6,679 bases of DNA from NCBI GenBank assembly GCA_031555675.1, contig JAVBUB010000042.1, positions 1 to 6,679 on the forward strand, read 5' to 3'. The notes beneath the pieces were generated by a model. It searched no databases and was not told the origin of the DNA. It saw only the letters and a list, made by a program, of their open reading frames with translations. Source of the DNA: JAISJU01 sp031555675 (GTDB taxonomy: Bacteria > Bacteroidota > Bacteroidia > Bacteroidales > Paludibacteraceae). Each line of letters starts with the position of its first letter. The first letter of the stretch is position 1. Shown in pieces: positions 1-6,058 of this stretch. Position numbers and translations under genes: made by a program.

Positions 1-922
1 TGTATAAAACAGAATCTTGTTGTATGTAGGTAATAGGATCAGCTGTGTTATAACTGAAATACCCGGCAGCATCTATTTGTGCTGTATTTCCGTTGATAAA
101 AGGATCTTGTAGTATTTGATATGAAATGGAGCAGAAATTGGATACACTGCTGGTAACCGTGTCTTTGTCACATGAGGTAATGTCTACGGTTCTTTCGGGA
201 CATACCATTGTGGAATCTATATCATATAAGAAATCAGGAAACTCATATAAATATGATAGTATGGTTGGAGAGTTACCCGACAATATGTTGTTGACATGGT
301 ATCTTGTGATGAAAGTAGCTTCGGCGCCCGGATCAAGGGTAAACATATAATTAGGCATATCAGAGTAAGTGGAGTATGTCCAATTGCTAACACCGCCAAT
401 AGTGCTTGTTTGTATCACTCCTTCGGATACTTCTATTTCCGAATTGTTAAATCCCAGTAGCAAATCAATGTCATGTGAATTTGGACATTTATTTCTGACG
501 GTGCAAGTGTGGGTTATATCTTTACCTTCTTTAATACATATTTTATCCAGCGAGTTTTCAAATTCAATCCAAGGAGCTAATGTATATTGGTCGATATGCA
601 CATATACCATGGCTGTACTACTGATGCCATTGCAGGTAATGCTGTACTTGAAAGAATCAGTTGAAATGATATCGTTTACGAAGGTAGCAAGGTAGAGAAT
701 TGTATTGTTGCTTGTTATTGTAATATTCGCAGGAGCAGGTGGTATAAGTTCGATAACAGGGCTACTGCATGAATATTGGTCGTTGTCGAGAACCGGAATT
801 TCTACGGAATACCGGTTGCAAATGCAAATTTCGGCCGTATCATTTTGGGCTGTTACTTGTGCGGTGGCAACGTTATGTCCACTTACAAGCAATATTAATA
901 TGAATAAGAACCTACGCAACAA
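1..922 (-). CDS. Secreted adhesin-like protein, N-terminal part (runs off left edge)
   Basis: The minus strand is open without a stop from 922 to the window edge, about 307 codons. The start appears to be TTG (922-920, or the adjacent TTG at 919-917). A TGA lies directly upstream in frame, and the first in-frame ATG is far inside the protein. Residues 1-21 form a Sec signal peptide: two arginines, a hydrophobic core (FLFILILLV), then ATA before Q22 as a likely signal peptidase I site. Residues ~30-110 resemble a bacterial cadherin/Ig-like repeat: IPVLDND at 42-48 and DSFKYSI at 89-95, followed by a final beta strand (TAMVYVHI). Residues ~119-240 look like a second beta-rich, cysteine-containing module with CTVRN at 140-144. 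Such tandem beta modules are usual in large cell-surface or type IX-secreted proteins of Bacteroidota; a C-terminal sorting domain would lie outside the window. The function as an adhesin is inferred. Codon use is coherent throughout, so I regard the gene as real. Confidence 0.8.
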   Translation of the reverse strand, partial: MLRRFLFILILLVSGHNVATAQVTAQNDTAEICICNRYSVEIPVLDNDQYSCSSPVIELIPPAPANITITSNNTILYLATFVNDIISTDSFKYSITCNGISSTAMVYVHIDQYTLAPWIEFENSLDKICIKEGKDITHTCTVRNKCPNSHDIDLLLGFNNSEIEVSEGVIQTSTIGGVSNWTYSTYSDMPNYMFTLDPGAEATFITRYHVNNILSGNSPTILSYLYEFPDFLYDIDSTMVCPERTVDITSCDKDTVTSSVSNFCSISYQILQDPFINGNTAQIDAAGYFSYNTADPITYIQQDSVLY

Positions 923-953
923 TCAATGTTTTTTTATTTTTATTAATATCCAT
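912..953 (-). other. Short upstream reading frame overlapping the TTG start
   Basis: An ATG at 953-951 opens a lysine-rich frame of 13 codons (MDINKNKKTLIVA) ending in TAG at 914-912. It overlaps the presumed TTG start of the downstream secreted-protein gene in another frame. Removing a single base near position 923 would fuse this basic stretch to the hydrophobic signal peptide (…KKTLLLRRFLF…), giving a classical ATG-started signal sequence. It could be a real upstream frame, the true N-terminus broken by a frameshift or sequencing error, or chance. No promoter of the TAnnTTTG type is visible upstream of it. Confidence 0.35.
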
Positions 954-1013
954 AAGGCTGATTATCGAATACTTATTCAGCTTTTCTTGATAATATTTTA
1001 GTAAAAATAATAA

Positions 1014-1043
1014 AAAAATCCGGTACGCGAATACCGGATTTTT
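1014..1043 (-). terminator. Intrinsic terminator of rho
   Basis: Perfect 12-bp inverted repeat: arm 1014-1025 (AAAAATCCGGTA) pairs with arm 1032-1043, with a 6-nt loop (CGCGAA) between. On the minus strand the GC core (CCGG) is followed by seven T and further T-rich sequence (1018-1001), the canonical form of an intrinsic terminator. It starts 22 nt downstream of the rho stop codon and separates rho from the secreted-protein gene. The plus-strand side is also T-rich (1039-1050), so it could work in both directions, but no plus-strand gene leads into it. Confidence 0.9.
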
Positions 1044-1064
1044 ATTTTTTCAGATTTTTATGTT

Positions 1065-2882
1065 TTAATCGTTCATCGAAATCAGAAATTCCCTGTTGTC
1101 TTTGGTTTTTTCCATTCTCGATTTGATTGTTTCCATGGCTTCTACAGAGTTCATGTCCGACAGGTATTTGCGGAGTATCCACATGCGGTTGAGTGTTTCC
1201 TGGTCAAGCAACAGATCGTCGCGACGAGTACTTGATGCTGTAATATCCACAGCAGGGAATATACGGCGGTTGGATAGTTTTCTGTCTAATTGAAGCTCCA
1301 TGTTACCGGTACCTTTAAATTCTTCGAAGATAACTTCGTCCATTTTGGATCCGGTTTCGGTAAGAGCTGTAGCAATGATGGTAAGGCTTCCTCCGTTTTC
1401 TATTTTACGGGCAGCACCAAAGAAGCGTTTAGGCTTATGTAGAGCATTAGCGTCTACCCCTCCCGAAAGTACTTTTCCTGAAGCAGGTGATACCGTGTTG
1501 TAGGCACGGGCTAATCTGGTAATAGAGTCAAGCAGGATTACTACATCATGTCCGCATTCTACCAGGCGTTTAGCTTTTTCGTGTACCATGCCGGCCACTT
1601 TTACGTGTTTTTCGGCTGGTTCATCAAAAGTAGACGAAATAACTTCGGCTTTTACGTTACGGGCCATATCGGTTACTTCTTCGGGACGTTCGTCAATCAG
1701 AAGCACAATCATATATACTTCGGGGTGGTTGGCGGCAATGGCGTTGGCAATATCTTTCAATAATACGGTTTTACCGGTTTTTGGTTGTGCCACGATAAGA
1801 GCGCGTTGTCCTTTACCTATCGGAGCAAATAAATCAACAATACGCACTGAAAGATTGTCGTTTCTGCCTTTGGTTAATTGAAATTTTTCATCGGGAAACA
1901 GGGGAGTGAGATGTTCAAACGGAACCCTGTCTCTTACATATTCGGGAGAGCGTCCGTTAATTTTTTCTACTTTTACCAACGGAAAATATTTTTCTCCTTC
2001 TTTGGGTGGGCGAATAGATCCTACTACAGTATCTCCGGTTTTAAGTCCGAATAATTTTATTTGCGATTGCGATACATAAATATCATCGGGAGAGTTCAGG
2101 TAATTGTAGTCCGGGGAACGCAAAAATCCGTACCCATCCTGCATAATTTCCAATACACCTGTTCCAATAATTATTCCCTCGAACTCGTATGGTCTTTCTC
2201 CGTTGTTTTCTCCGTTTTTTCTGTTGTTTGAAACTTTATATTGGTTATTTTCAACTACAATTGGTTTTTCGGGAGCTACGAATTCATTTTTTTCAGGAAC
2301 CATAAATTCTTCTGATTCCATTTTCTGCTCCGGAATAAATTCGACATGCTGTTCTTTTTGTACAACTTTGGAAGCTTCCACTTTTTTAGGAGTTTCGAAT
2401 TTGGCTTCTTCTTGTTTCTTTTCTGTTGAAAAAGGTATTTCTACGGTTTTTTCAATAGGTTTTACCAACTTGGGTTTTGCCAGTTCTGGTAATTGTTGTT
2501 TTTGCGCTGCCTGAGTTTGTTGAGTTTTTTGTTTTTGTGGCAGTTGAGACTGCTGCTTTTGTTGCAGGGGCTGTTGCTTTTGTGGTTGAGGCTGTTGTTG
2601 TTTGTGAGAAGTGTTTTTTTGATTTTCTTCTCTTCCTCCGTTCGAAGAATACACTTTTTCTTCCGTAGTCTCTTTTTTGACAGTAATTCGAACCCTTTTT
2701 TCCTTGGGTTGATTGTCTGTTGTTTTGGCTTTATCCAAAGAGCCAATAATGGCTTGTTGATCTAGAATTTTATAAACCAATTCTTCCTTTTTCAAAGAAT
2801 CAATACGTTTTAATCCCAAATCTTTGGCAATAGCTTTTAATTCAGGTAAAAGCTTTTCGTTCAGTTCTAAAATGTTATACAT
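1065..2882 (-). CDS. rho: Transcription termination factor Rho with long disordered insert
   Basis: Hexameric RNA-dependent ATPase/translocase that ends transcription of untranslated RNA. Residues 4-45 match the Rho N-terminal helical domain. Residues ~47-235 are low-complexity: 94-130 contains 20 glutamines in 37 residues with K and P, then K/E/P/V-rich sequence, then an N/G-rich end. The cold-shock-type RNA-binding domain covers ~240-310 with the RNP1-like motif DGYGFLRS (249-256). The ATPase core covers ~320-600: P-loop AQPKTGKT (365-372), LLIDERPEEV (394-403), Walker B VVILLDSITRLARAYN (447-462), Q-loop SGKVLSGGVDANAL (468-481), and the R-loop/arginine-finger region ELQLDRKLSNRRIFPAVD (529-546). 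At 605 aa it is much longer than the ~420 aa of E. coli Rho, and the insert accounts for the difference. The P-loop has Q where many Rho proteins have P (APPKAGKT). ATG at 2882-2880 begins the conserved N-terminal domain, which supports this start. tilS lies 149 bp upstream on the same strand. Confidence 0.98.
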   Translation of the reverse strand: MYNILELNEKLLPELKAIAKDLGLKRIDSLKKEELVYKILDQQAIIGSLDKAKTTDNQPKEKRVRITVKKETTEEKVYSSNGGREENQKNTSHKQQQPQPQKQQPLQQKQQSQLPQKQKTQQTQAAQKQQLPELAKPKLVKPIEKTVEIPFSTEKKQEEAKFETPKKVEASKVVQKEQHVEFIPEQKMESEEFMVPEKNEFVAPEKPIVVENNQYKVSNNRKNGENNGERPYEFEGIIIGTGVLEIMQDGYGFLRSPDYNYLNSPDDIYVSQSQIKLFGLKTGDTVVGSIRPPKEGEKYFPLVKVEKINGRSPEYVRDRVPFEHLTPLFPDEKFQLTKGRNDNLSVRIVDLFAPIGKGQRALIVAQPKTGKTVLLKDIANAIAANHPEVYMIVLLIDERPEEVTDMARNVKAEVISSTFDEPAEKHVKVAGMVHEKAKRLVECGHDVVILLDSITRLARAYNTVSPASGKVLSGGVDANALHKPKRFFGAARKIENGGSLTIIATALTETGSKMDEVIFEEFKGTGNMELQLDRKLSNRRIFPAVDITASSTRRDDLLLDQETLNRMWILRKYLSDMNSVEAMETIKSRMEKTKDNREFLISMND

Positions 2883-2919
2883 TAATTATCTCAATGATGT
2901 TTGAAGTTCGAAAAACCAT
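2875..2919 (-). other. 14-codon upstream frame overlapping the rho start
   Basis: In the rho leader an ATG at 2919-2917 opens a 14-codon frame (MVFRTSNIIEIINV) ending in TAA at 2877-2875. The stop lies 3 nt inside rho, so the last codons overlap the rho ATG (2882-2880) in a different frame. This arrangement would allow translational coupling or leader-peptide control of rho. A frame of this length can arise by chance in A/T-rich DNA, and no conservation can be tested here. Confidence 0.25.
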
Positions 2920-2940
2920 GACTATTAATAGGTTGTCATG
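2917..2940 (-). promoter_or_regulatory. Inverted repeat in the rho leader
   Basis: CATGAC at 2917-2922 is perfectly inverted as GTCATG at 2935-2940, with a 12-nt spacer that contains the palindrome TATTAATA (2923-2930). It lies ~35-58 nt upstream of the rho ATG and downstream of the candidate rho promoter, so it would be transcribed as a small hairpin or act as a protein-binding dyad. Each arm contains an ATG on the minus strand: one opens a 4-codon frame (MTTY, 2939-2925), the other the 14-codon frame overlapping rho. Regulatory function is inference. Confidence 0.35.
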
Positions 2941-3009
2941 CTTTTGTAAAGTATAAATAAAGGTGGATTTAAAAATGTTTAGAAGAATGCTAACGCACTT
3001 AAATCGGTA

Positions 3010-3039
3010 CAAAGATAAATATTTTATTTAATCAACAAA
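3010..3039 (-). promoter_or_regulatory. Candidate rho promoter (Bacteroidota type)
   Basis: On the minus strand, TTTG (3039-3036) is followed after 18 nt by TATCTTTG (3017-3010), a match to the TAnnTTTG -7 element with a TTTG-type -33 element. Transcription would begin near 3003, giving a rho leader of about 120 nt. The -33 element lies just upstream of (3 nt from) the tilS stop codon on the minus strand, so rho can be transcribed independently of tilS, although read-through is also possible because no terminator separates the two genes. Confidence 0.55.
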
Positions 3040-4348
3040 TAATTTTGATAATAATTTTAGTTTCAGGAGTAATTTTAAATCTGTTGTCGATTCTTTTGCC
3101 TACAATCCATATAATTTCGCTACCCGAAAGCAGCAACCATGTTTTCTCTTTTTCGCTGATAGAAAATTTTTGATCGGTAAAAAAGTCGCTTACCTTTTTC
3201 TTGTTTTTCATACCCAACGGATAGAAAACATCTCCTTTTTCCCAATGTCTGAGTGTTAACGGGAAGGTAATTTTATCGAAATCGAAATAAGCTACAGACT
3301 CAGAAGTCTCAATATCTAATTTGTTTTGTTTTTCTAAAATTTCGAATTGCAGATGAATGGGATTTTTTATTTCAGATTCATTGACCTGAATTTCGAATGT
3401 TTCATTATTATCTGCCGTTTTATCAATTAATAAAAAACTCCGGTCTTTTATTAATCGGTAAGAAGATGAGAAAAATTGTTTTCCGCTGACATCGTCTAAA
3501 CTACCTATAATATCGGCACATTGACTGGCATTGAATCCATATTCTTTAGTAATTTCGAAAAGAATACTTTTTATTGTTTTTTCTTTTTTCAATGCCTCAA
3601 TAGAAATGTGAACAGTATTATTTTTTTCGAAAACAATTTGTGATTTTATATCTTGTATATAGTTGTTGTAGATATAAGCAACATCATTTAATCTTTCGGA
3701 TGTTTGCAATAAATTATCGGAAAAAGAAGGATTAATTTCTTCGAATAACGGAATGATTTTATTCCTGAAACGATTTCTCGTATAAAGTATATCTTTGTTG
3801 GTAGAATCGGTTACGAAAGACAGTTTATGATGTTCAATATATTGTAAAATATTTTCACGGGAAATGTTTAATAGTGGACGGATAATATAACCGTTTTTAG
3901 GTTTAATGCCCGTTAATCCGTTGATGCCCGTACCTCTGGTAAGGTTCATGAGTATTGTTTCAACCACATCATCACTATGATGTGCCACCGCAATATAATC
4001 CGCTTTTTCTTCCAGTCTTATTTTTTCAAACCAGTTGTAACGAAGCTCTCGTGCCGCCATTTCTATCGAAATATTGTGCTGTGCTGCATAAGCGGTAGTG
4101 TCAAAATCAATTTTATGGTATACGCAGTTGTATTTTCCGGCCAATTGGGTTACAAATTCTTCGTCGCGCATAGATTCTGTTCCCCTGAGGTGAAAATTAC
4201 AGTGGGCAATAATGCACTTATAGTTTAATGACAATAATAGATGTATCAGCGCGCAAGAATCTGCTCCTCCGCTAACGCCTACAATAATTTTATCCGCAGG
4301 ATTTAAAAGGGAGTGTTGTTCTATATACTGTTGTACTTTTTTTAGCAT
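3032..4348 (-). CDS. tilS: tRNA(Ile)-lysidine synthase
   Basis: ATP-dependent cytoplasmic enzyme that attaches lysine to C34 of the CAU-anticodon tRNA-Ile. This makes lysidine, switching the codon read from AUG to AUA and the amino acid accepted from Met to Ile; it is normally essential. The N-terminal PP-loop ATPase has SGGADS at 26-31 and HCNFHLRG at 49-56. EMAARELRYNWF (96-107) and HHSDDVVET…NLTRGTG (123-141) follow, all TilS signatures. DSTN (181-184) and YTRNRFRNKIIP (189-200) belong to the conserved linker between the ATPase and tRNA-binding parts. Residues ~363-435 match the TilS C-terminal domain (LRHWEKGDVFYPLGM, 366-380; KKKVSDFFTDQK, 383-394). Length 438 aa is typical for Bacteroidota. 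ATG at 4348-4346 sits ~20 residues before the P-loop strand, as expected. The stop is TGA at 3034-3032. It is divergent from the nitroreductase gene and upstream of rho on the same strand. Confidence 0.97.
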   Translation of the reverse strand: MLKKVQQYIEQHSLLNPADKIIVGVSGGADSCALIHLLLSLNYKCIIAHCNFHLRGTESMRDEEFVTQLAGKYNCVYHKIDFDTTAYAAQHNISIEMAARELRYNWFEKIRLEEKADYIAVAHHSDDVVETILMNLTRGTGINGLTGIKPKNGYIIRPLLNISRENILQYIEHHKLSFVTDSTNKDILYTRNRFRNKIIPLFEEINPSFSDNLLQTSERLNDVAYIYNNYIQDIKSQIVFEKNNTVHISIEALKKEKTIKSILFEITKEYGFNASQCADIIGSLDDVSGKQFFSSSYRLIKDRSFLLIDKTADNNETFEIQVNESEIKNPIHLQFEILEKQNKLDIETSESVAYFDFDKITFPLTLRHWEKGDVFYPLGMKNKKKVSDFFTDQKFSISEKEKTWLLLSGSEIIWIVGKRIDNRFKITPETKIIIKIIC

Positions 4349-4379
4349 TTGTGCTTTGCCGAAATTTCTTTTACCTTTG
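4348..4379 (+). promoter_or_regulatory. Candidate promoter of the nitroreductase gene
   Basis: TTTG (4348-4351), 20-nt spacer, TACCTTTG (4372-4379): a full match to the Bacteroidota -33/-7 pattern on the plus strand. The predicted start of transcription is near 4385, giving a leader of ~120 nt before the ATG at 4505. The -33 element touches the tilS start codon (4348-4346, opposite strand), so the two divergent genes would have overlapping control regions. I found no equally good promoter for tilS itself. Confidence 0.6.
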
Positions 4380-4381
4380 AC

Positions 4382-4471
4382 GAGTAACAGAATAATTGAT
4401 TAACAGATTAATGGAATAACTGAATGATCAAATAATTAAATAATCCTTTTTTACTCAGTTACTCAATTATT
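4382..4471. repeat. A/T-rich imperfect inverted repeats upstream of the nitroreductase gene
   Basis: GAGTAAC (4382-4388) is inverted as GTTACTC (4458-4464), and AATAATTGA (4391-4399) as TCAATTATT (4463-4471). Related units (GATTAACAGATTAA, GGAATAACTGA) lie between. The pattern looks like diverged copies of a unit resembling GAATAACTGA in both orientations rather than one clean hairpin. It lies in the transcribed leader of the nitroreductase gene if the promoter call is right. Confidence 0.5.
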
Positions 4472-4504
4472 ATCCTTGCAAATATATTATAAATTTTAGA
4501 TATT

Positions 4505-5050
4505 ATGAATACATTCCTAGAACTCGTACATCAACGCCAAAGCGATCGTGCTTATGATGCCGACAAACCGGTAGAAAAAGAAAAACTGGAACGGATTTTA
4601 GAAGCAGCCCGTTTGGCACCATCGGCATGCAACGCGCAACCTTGGCATTTTGTAGTGGTAGATAATGCGGAACTAAAAAATAAGATAGCCGATGCCACTT
4701 CGAGCAGAGTGCTTGGCATGAACCATTTTACTAAACAAGCTCCGGTACATATTGTGGTGGTAGAAGAAAGTGCCAATATTACTTCTTCTATCGGTAGTTT
4801 TGTAAAACGGAAGCATTTTCCGCATATCGATTTGGGAATTGCAGCTGCCCATGTTTCCTTAGCCGCCGCCGATGAGGGTTTGGGTACTTGTATTCTTGGC
4901 TGGTTCGATGAAAAGAAAGTAAAGAAACTACTCGAAATTCCATCTTCCAAAAAAGTATTGCTGATTATTACGCTTGGTTATTCCACACAACCGTTGAGGG
5001 AAAAAAAACGCAAACCGGCTGATGAAGTGGTTTCGTATAATAAATACTAA
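4505..5050 (+). CDS. Nitroreductase-family FMN-dependent oxidoreductase
   Basis: Small cytosolic flavoprotein of the NADH oxidase/nitroreductase fold, 181 aa, a usual length for the short single-domain members; these act as homodimers with FMN at the interface and use NAD(P)H. Family marks visible: HQRQSDRAYD (9-18), whose basic residues R11 and R15 would bind the FMN phosphate; LAPSACNAQPWHFVVV (37-52), the conserved Pro-Ser…Asn…Gln-Pro-Trp loop; and DLGIAAAHVSLAAADEGLGTC (109-129) with LGWFDEKKVKKLLEIP (131-146), the central helix and flavin-binding region. LLIITLGYS (152-160) is followed by the C-terminal RKPADEVVSYNKY segment common in Bacteroidota homologues. ATG at 4505 begins directly before the FMN motif; no Shine-Dalgarno sequence is present, as usual in this phylum. 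The physiological substrate cannot be told from sequence. It is divergent from tilS and 166 bp before doxX on the same strand. Confidence 0.93.
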   Translation: MNTFLELVHQRQSDRAYDADKPVEKEKLERILEAARLAPSACNAQPWHFVVVDNAELKNKIADATSSRVLGMNHFTKQAPVHIVVVEESANITSSIGSFVKRKHFPHIDLGIAAAHVSLAAADEGLGTCILGWFDEKKVKKLLEIPSSKKVLLIITLGYSTQPLREKKRKPADEVVSYNKY

Positions 5051-5069
5051 ATGAGTTGTAAAGTTTATA

Positions 5070-5125
5070 AAGTTATAATGTTTATAAGGTAAGTAGTATC
5101 TCAACATTTATAAACCTTATAACTT
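5070..5125 (+). repeat. Long A/T-rich hairpin downstream of the nitroreductase gene
   Basis: Arm AAGTTATAATGTTTATAA (5070-5087) pairs with 5108-5125 in 17 of 18 positions (mismatch 5079/5116), with a 20-nt loop. A further copy of GTTTATAA lies at 5063-5070, so the dyad is built from repeated GTTTATAA/AAGTTATAA units. It begins 20 nt after the nitroreductase stop and could mark the mRNA 3' end, but no T-run follows it, so it is not a standard intrinsic terminator. It may instead be a dispersed intergenic repeat. Confidence 0.65.
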
Positions 5126-5216
5126 CAATAAAAGTTAAAAATAAAAACTTTCTTGTTTATCGTTTGTTTAGTAAGAAAATACCCAATAAGCTTCTAATCA
5201 TTTAAACTAAACAGAT

Positions 5217-5657
5217 ATGAAATTTTTAAAACTTTTATTTACAACAGGCAATAATTCCGGTTCGTTGAATGTTGGATTGTTGTTGTTGCGTTTGTTTGTG
5301 GGTAGTTTTATGTTGACTCATGGTCTTCAGAAACTGCTAAACTTTAGTATGTTTTCGCAGGCATTTCCGGATCCAATTGGTTTGGGAAGCACTGTTGCGC
5401 TAAGCCTTATTATATTTGCCGAGTTTGGTTGCTCTATCTTGTTAATATTAGGATTGTTTAGCCGCTTAGCCACTATTCCGTTGATGATTGGTATGAGTGT
5501 TGCCGCTTTTATTGCCCATGCAGGTCAGCCGTTTATGGATAGGGAATTACCTTTGGTGTATATTTGTATTTATATATGTTTGTTGATTCTTGGCCCCGGA
5601 AAAATTTCGGCGGATGCAATCGTATCCAACTATTTGGAAAAAATGGAATGTGACTAG
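5217..5657 (+). CDS. DoxX-family four-helix inner-membrane protein
   Basis: Integral membrane protein of 146 aa with four predicted helices at about 17-38, 57-79, 82-102 and 110-128. DoxX-family marks: LRLFVGSFMLTHGLQKL (24-40; Arg in helix 1 and the HG..KL end), AEFGCSILLILGLFSRLATIPL (68-89; the Glu-containing helix 2 and the GL.(S/T)R turn), and a helix 4 preceded by E110-L-P ending in GPGKISADA (126-134). The family is named after a quinol-oxidase subunit of Acidianus, but most bacterial members are of unknown biochemical role; some are linked to redox or membrane stress. ATG at 5217 is preceded by A-rich sequence without a Shine-Dalgarno site. A good promoter was not found in the 166 bp upstream. 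Sharing strand with the nitroreductase gene may be coincidental, since a hairpin lies between them. Confidence 0.9.
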   Translation: MKFLKLLFTTGNNSGSLNVGLLLLRLFVGSFMLTHGLQKLLNFSMFSQAFPDPIGLGSTVALSLIIFAEFGCSILLILGLFSRLATIPLMIGMSVAAFIAHAGQPFMDRELPLVYICIYICLLILGPGKISADAIVSNYLEKMECD

Positions 5658-5675
5658 ACGAAACTCAATTGACAC

Positions 5676-5715
5676 AAAAAATCTCTGATAACATATTGTT
5701 TATCAGAGATTTTTT
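5676..5715. terminator. Bidirectional intrinsic terminator between doxX-family gene and tRNA-Gln
   Basis: Perfect 16-bp inverted repeat: 5676-5691 (AAAAAATCTCTGATAA) pairs with 5700-5715, with an 8-nt loop. The right arm ends in a T-run (5710-5716) for the plus-strand doxX-family gene, 18 nt after its stop; the left arm's A-run (5676-5681) serves the minus-strand tRNA, whose 3' end is only 3 nt away. It therefore ends both convergent units. Confidence 0.92.
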
Positions 5716-5717
5716 TG

Positions 5718-5788
5718 TTGTCTCGCTAGGACTCGAACCCAGACATACAGAACCAGAATCTGCGGTGCTACCATTACACAACGAGACA
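5718..5788 (-). tRNA. tRNA-Gln (anticodon CUG)
   Basis: Complete cloverleaf on the minus strand, 71 nt including discriminator A73. The acceptor stem TGTCTCG (5788-5782) pairs perfectly with CGAGACA (5725-5719). The D arm is GTG/CAC around AATGGTAG. The anticodon stem is GCAGA/TCTGT with loop TTCTGGT (5758-5752), so the anticodon is CTG (5756-5754), reading CAG as glutamine. The variable loop is ATGT, and the T arm is CTGGG-TTCGAGT-CCTAG. CCA is not encoded. The body resembles bacterial tRNA-Gln (GTGTAATGGTAGCA…AGATTCTGG). A CUG isoacceptor normally supplements a UUG one elsewhere in the genome. Confidence 0.95.
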
Positions 5789-5802
5789 ATTGTTTGATGA
5801 TG

Positions 5803-5810
5803 CAAAAATA
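5803..5810 (-). promoter_or_regulatory. Candidate -7 element for tRNA-Gln
   Basis: Minus-strand TATTTTTG (5810-5803) fits TAnnTTTG and would start transcription ~8 nt before the mature tRNA 5' end at 5788, a suitable distance. No clear TTTG -33 element is seen at the expected spacing, so the call is tentative. Confidence 0.4.
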
Positions 5811-6058
5811 TAAAAATATATTATCTGAAAAAAGAAAGAAGAAAATATTTTTTACACTTCTGGTAAAATCGGAGATAATATAAGAGTTGCAATAATCAAA
5901 GTTCAATTTTTTATATAAGTGTTACCTTTTTAAATGTTTAGATAAGTGTTTATGAGAGTAATGAAATTCTGTCGGGAAATATTTAGTTGTATTGTTATTG
6001 ATATTTCAGATATTGTGGATGGTTTATTGTATATGTCTTAAGTAAGGGTTGTTTTAAT

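Noticed and set aside
126..1001. Plus-strand open frames opposite the secreted-protein gene (126-350, 369-695, 705-1001)
   Set aside because: They are antisense shadows. The minus-strand frame is continuous across the region, begins with a signal peptide and shows recognisable beta-repeat motifs; the plus-strand translations show none.
2462..2746. Overlapping frames within the Q-rich part of rho on both strands
   Set aside because: They are products of the repetitive Q/K/P codons of the rho insert read in other frames. rho is continuous through the region and conserved on both sides of it.
4479..4486. Minus-strand TATATTTG as a -7 element for tilS
   Set aside because: It fits TAnnTTTG, but there is no TTTG-like -33 element at the right spacing, and such words are frequent in A/T-rich DNA.
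4505..5657. Nitroreductase and doxX-family genes as a two-gene redox operon
   Set aside because: They share a strand, but 166 bp and a long hairpin separate them, and the functional link is only a general association with redox chemistry.
5718..5788. tRNA-Gln as an integration site for an island containing the right-edge gene
   Set aside because: Integrases that use tRNA genes normally recombine at the 3' end, which here faces left toward the terminator and the doxX-family gene. The unidentified gene lies on the 5' side, and I see no repeated tRNA 3' end or integrase gene in the window.
5703..5906. 67-codon minus-strand frame
   Set aside because: It runs through the tRNA-Gln gene and into the terminator, which excludes it as a real coding gene.
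5952..6041. 29-codon plus-strand frame (starts MRVMKFCREIF)
   Set aside because: It has no convincing promoter, no ribosome-binding signal and no recognisable features; a frame of this length is expected by chance.
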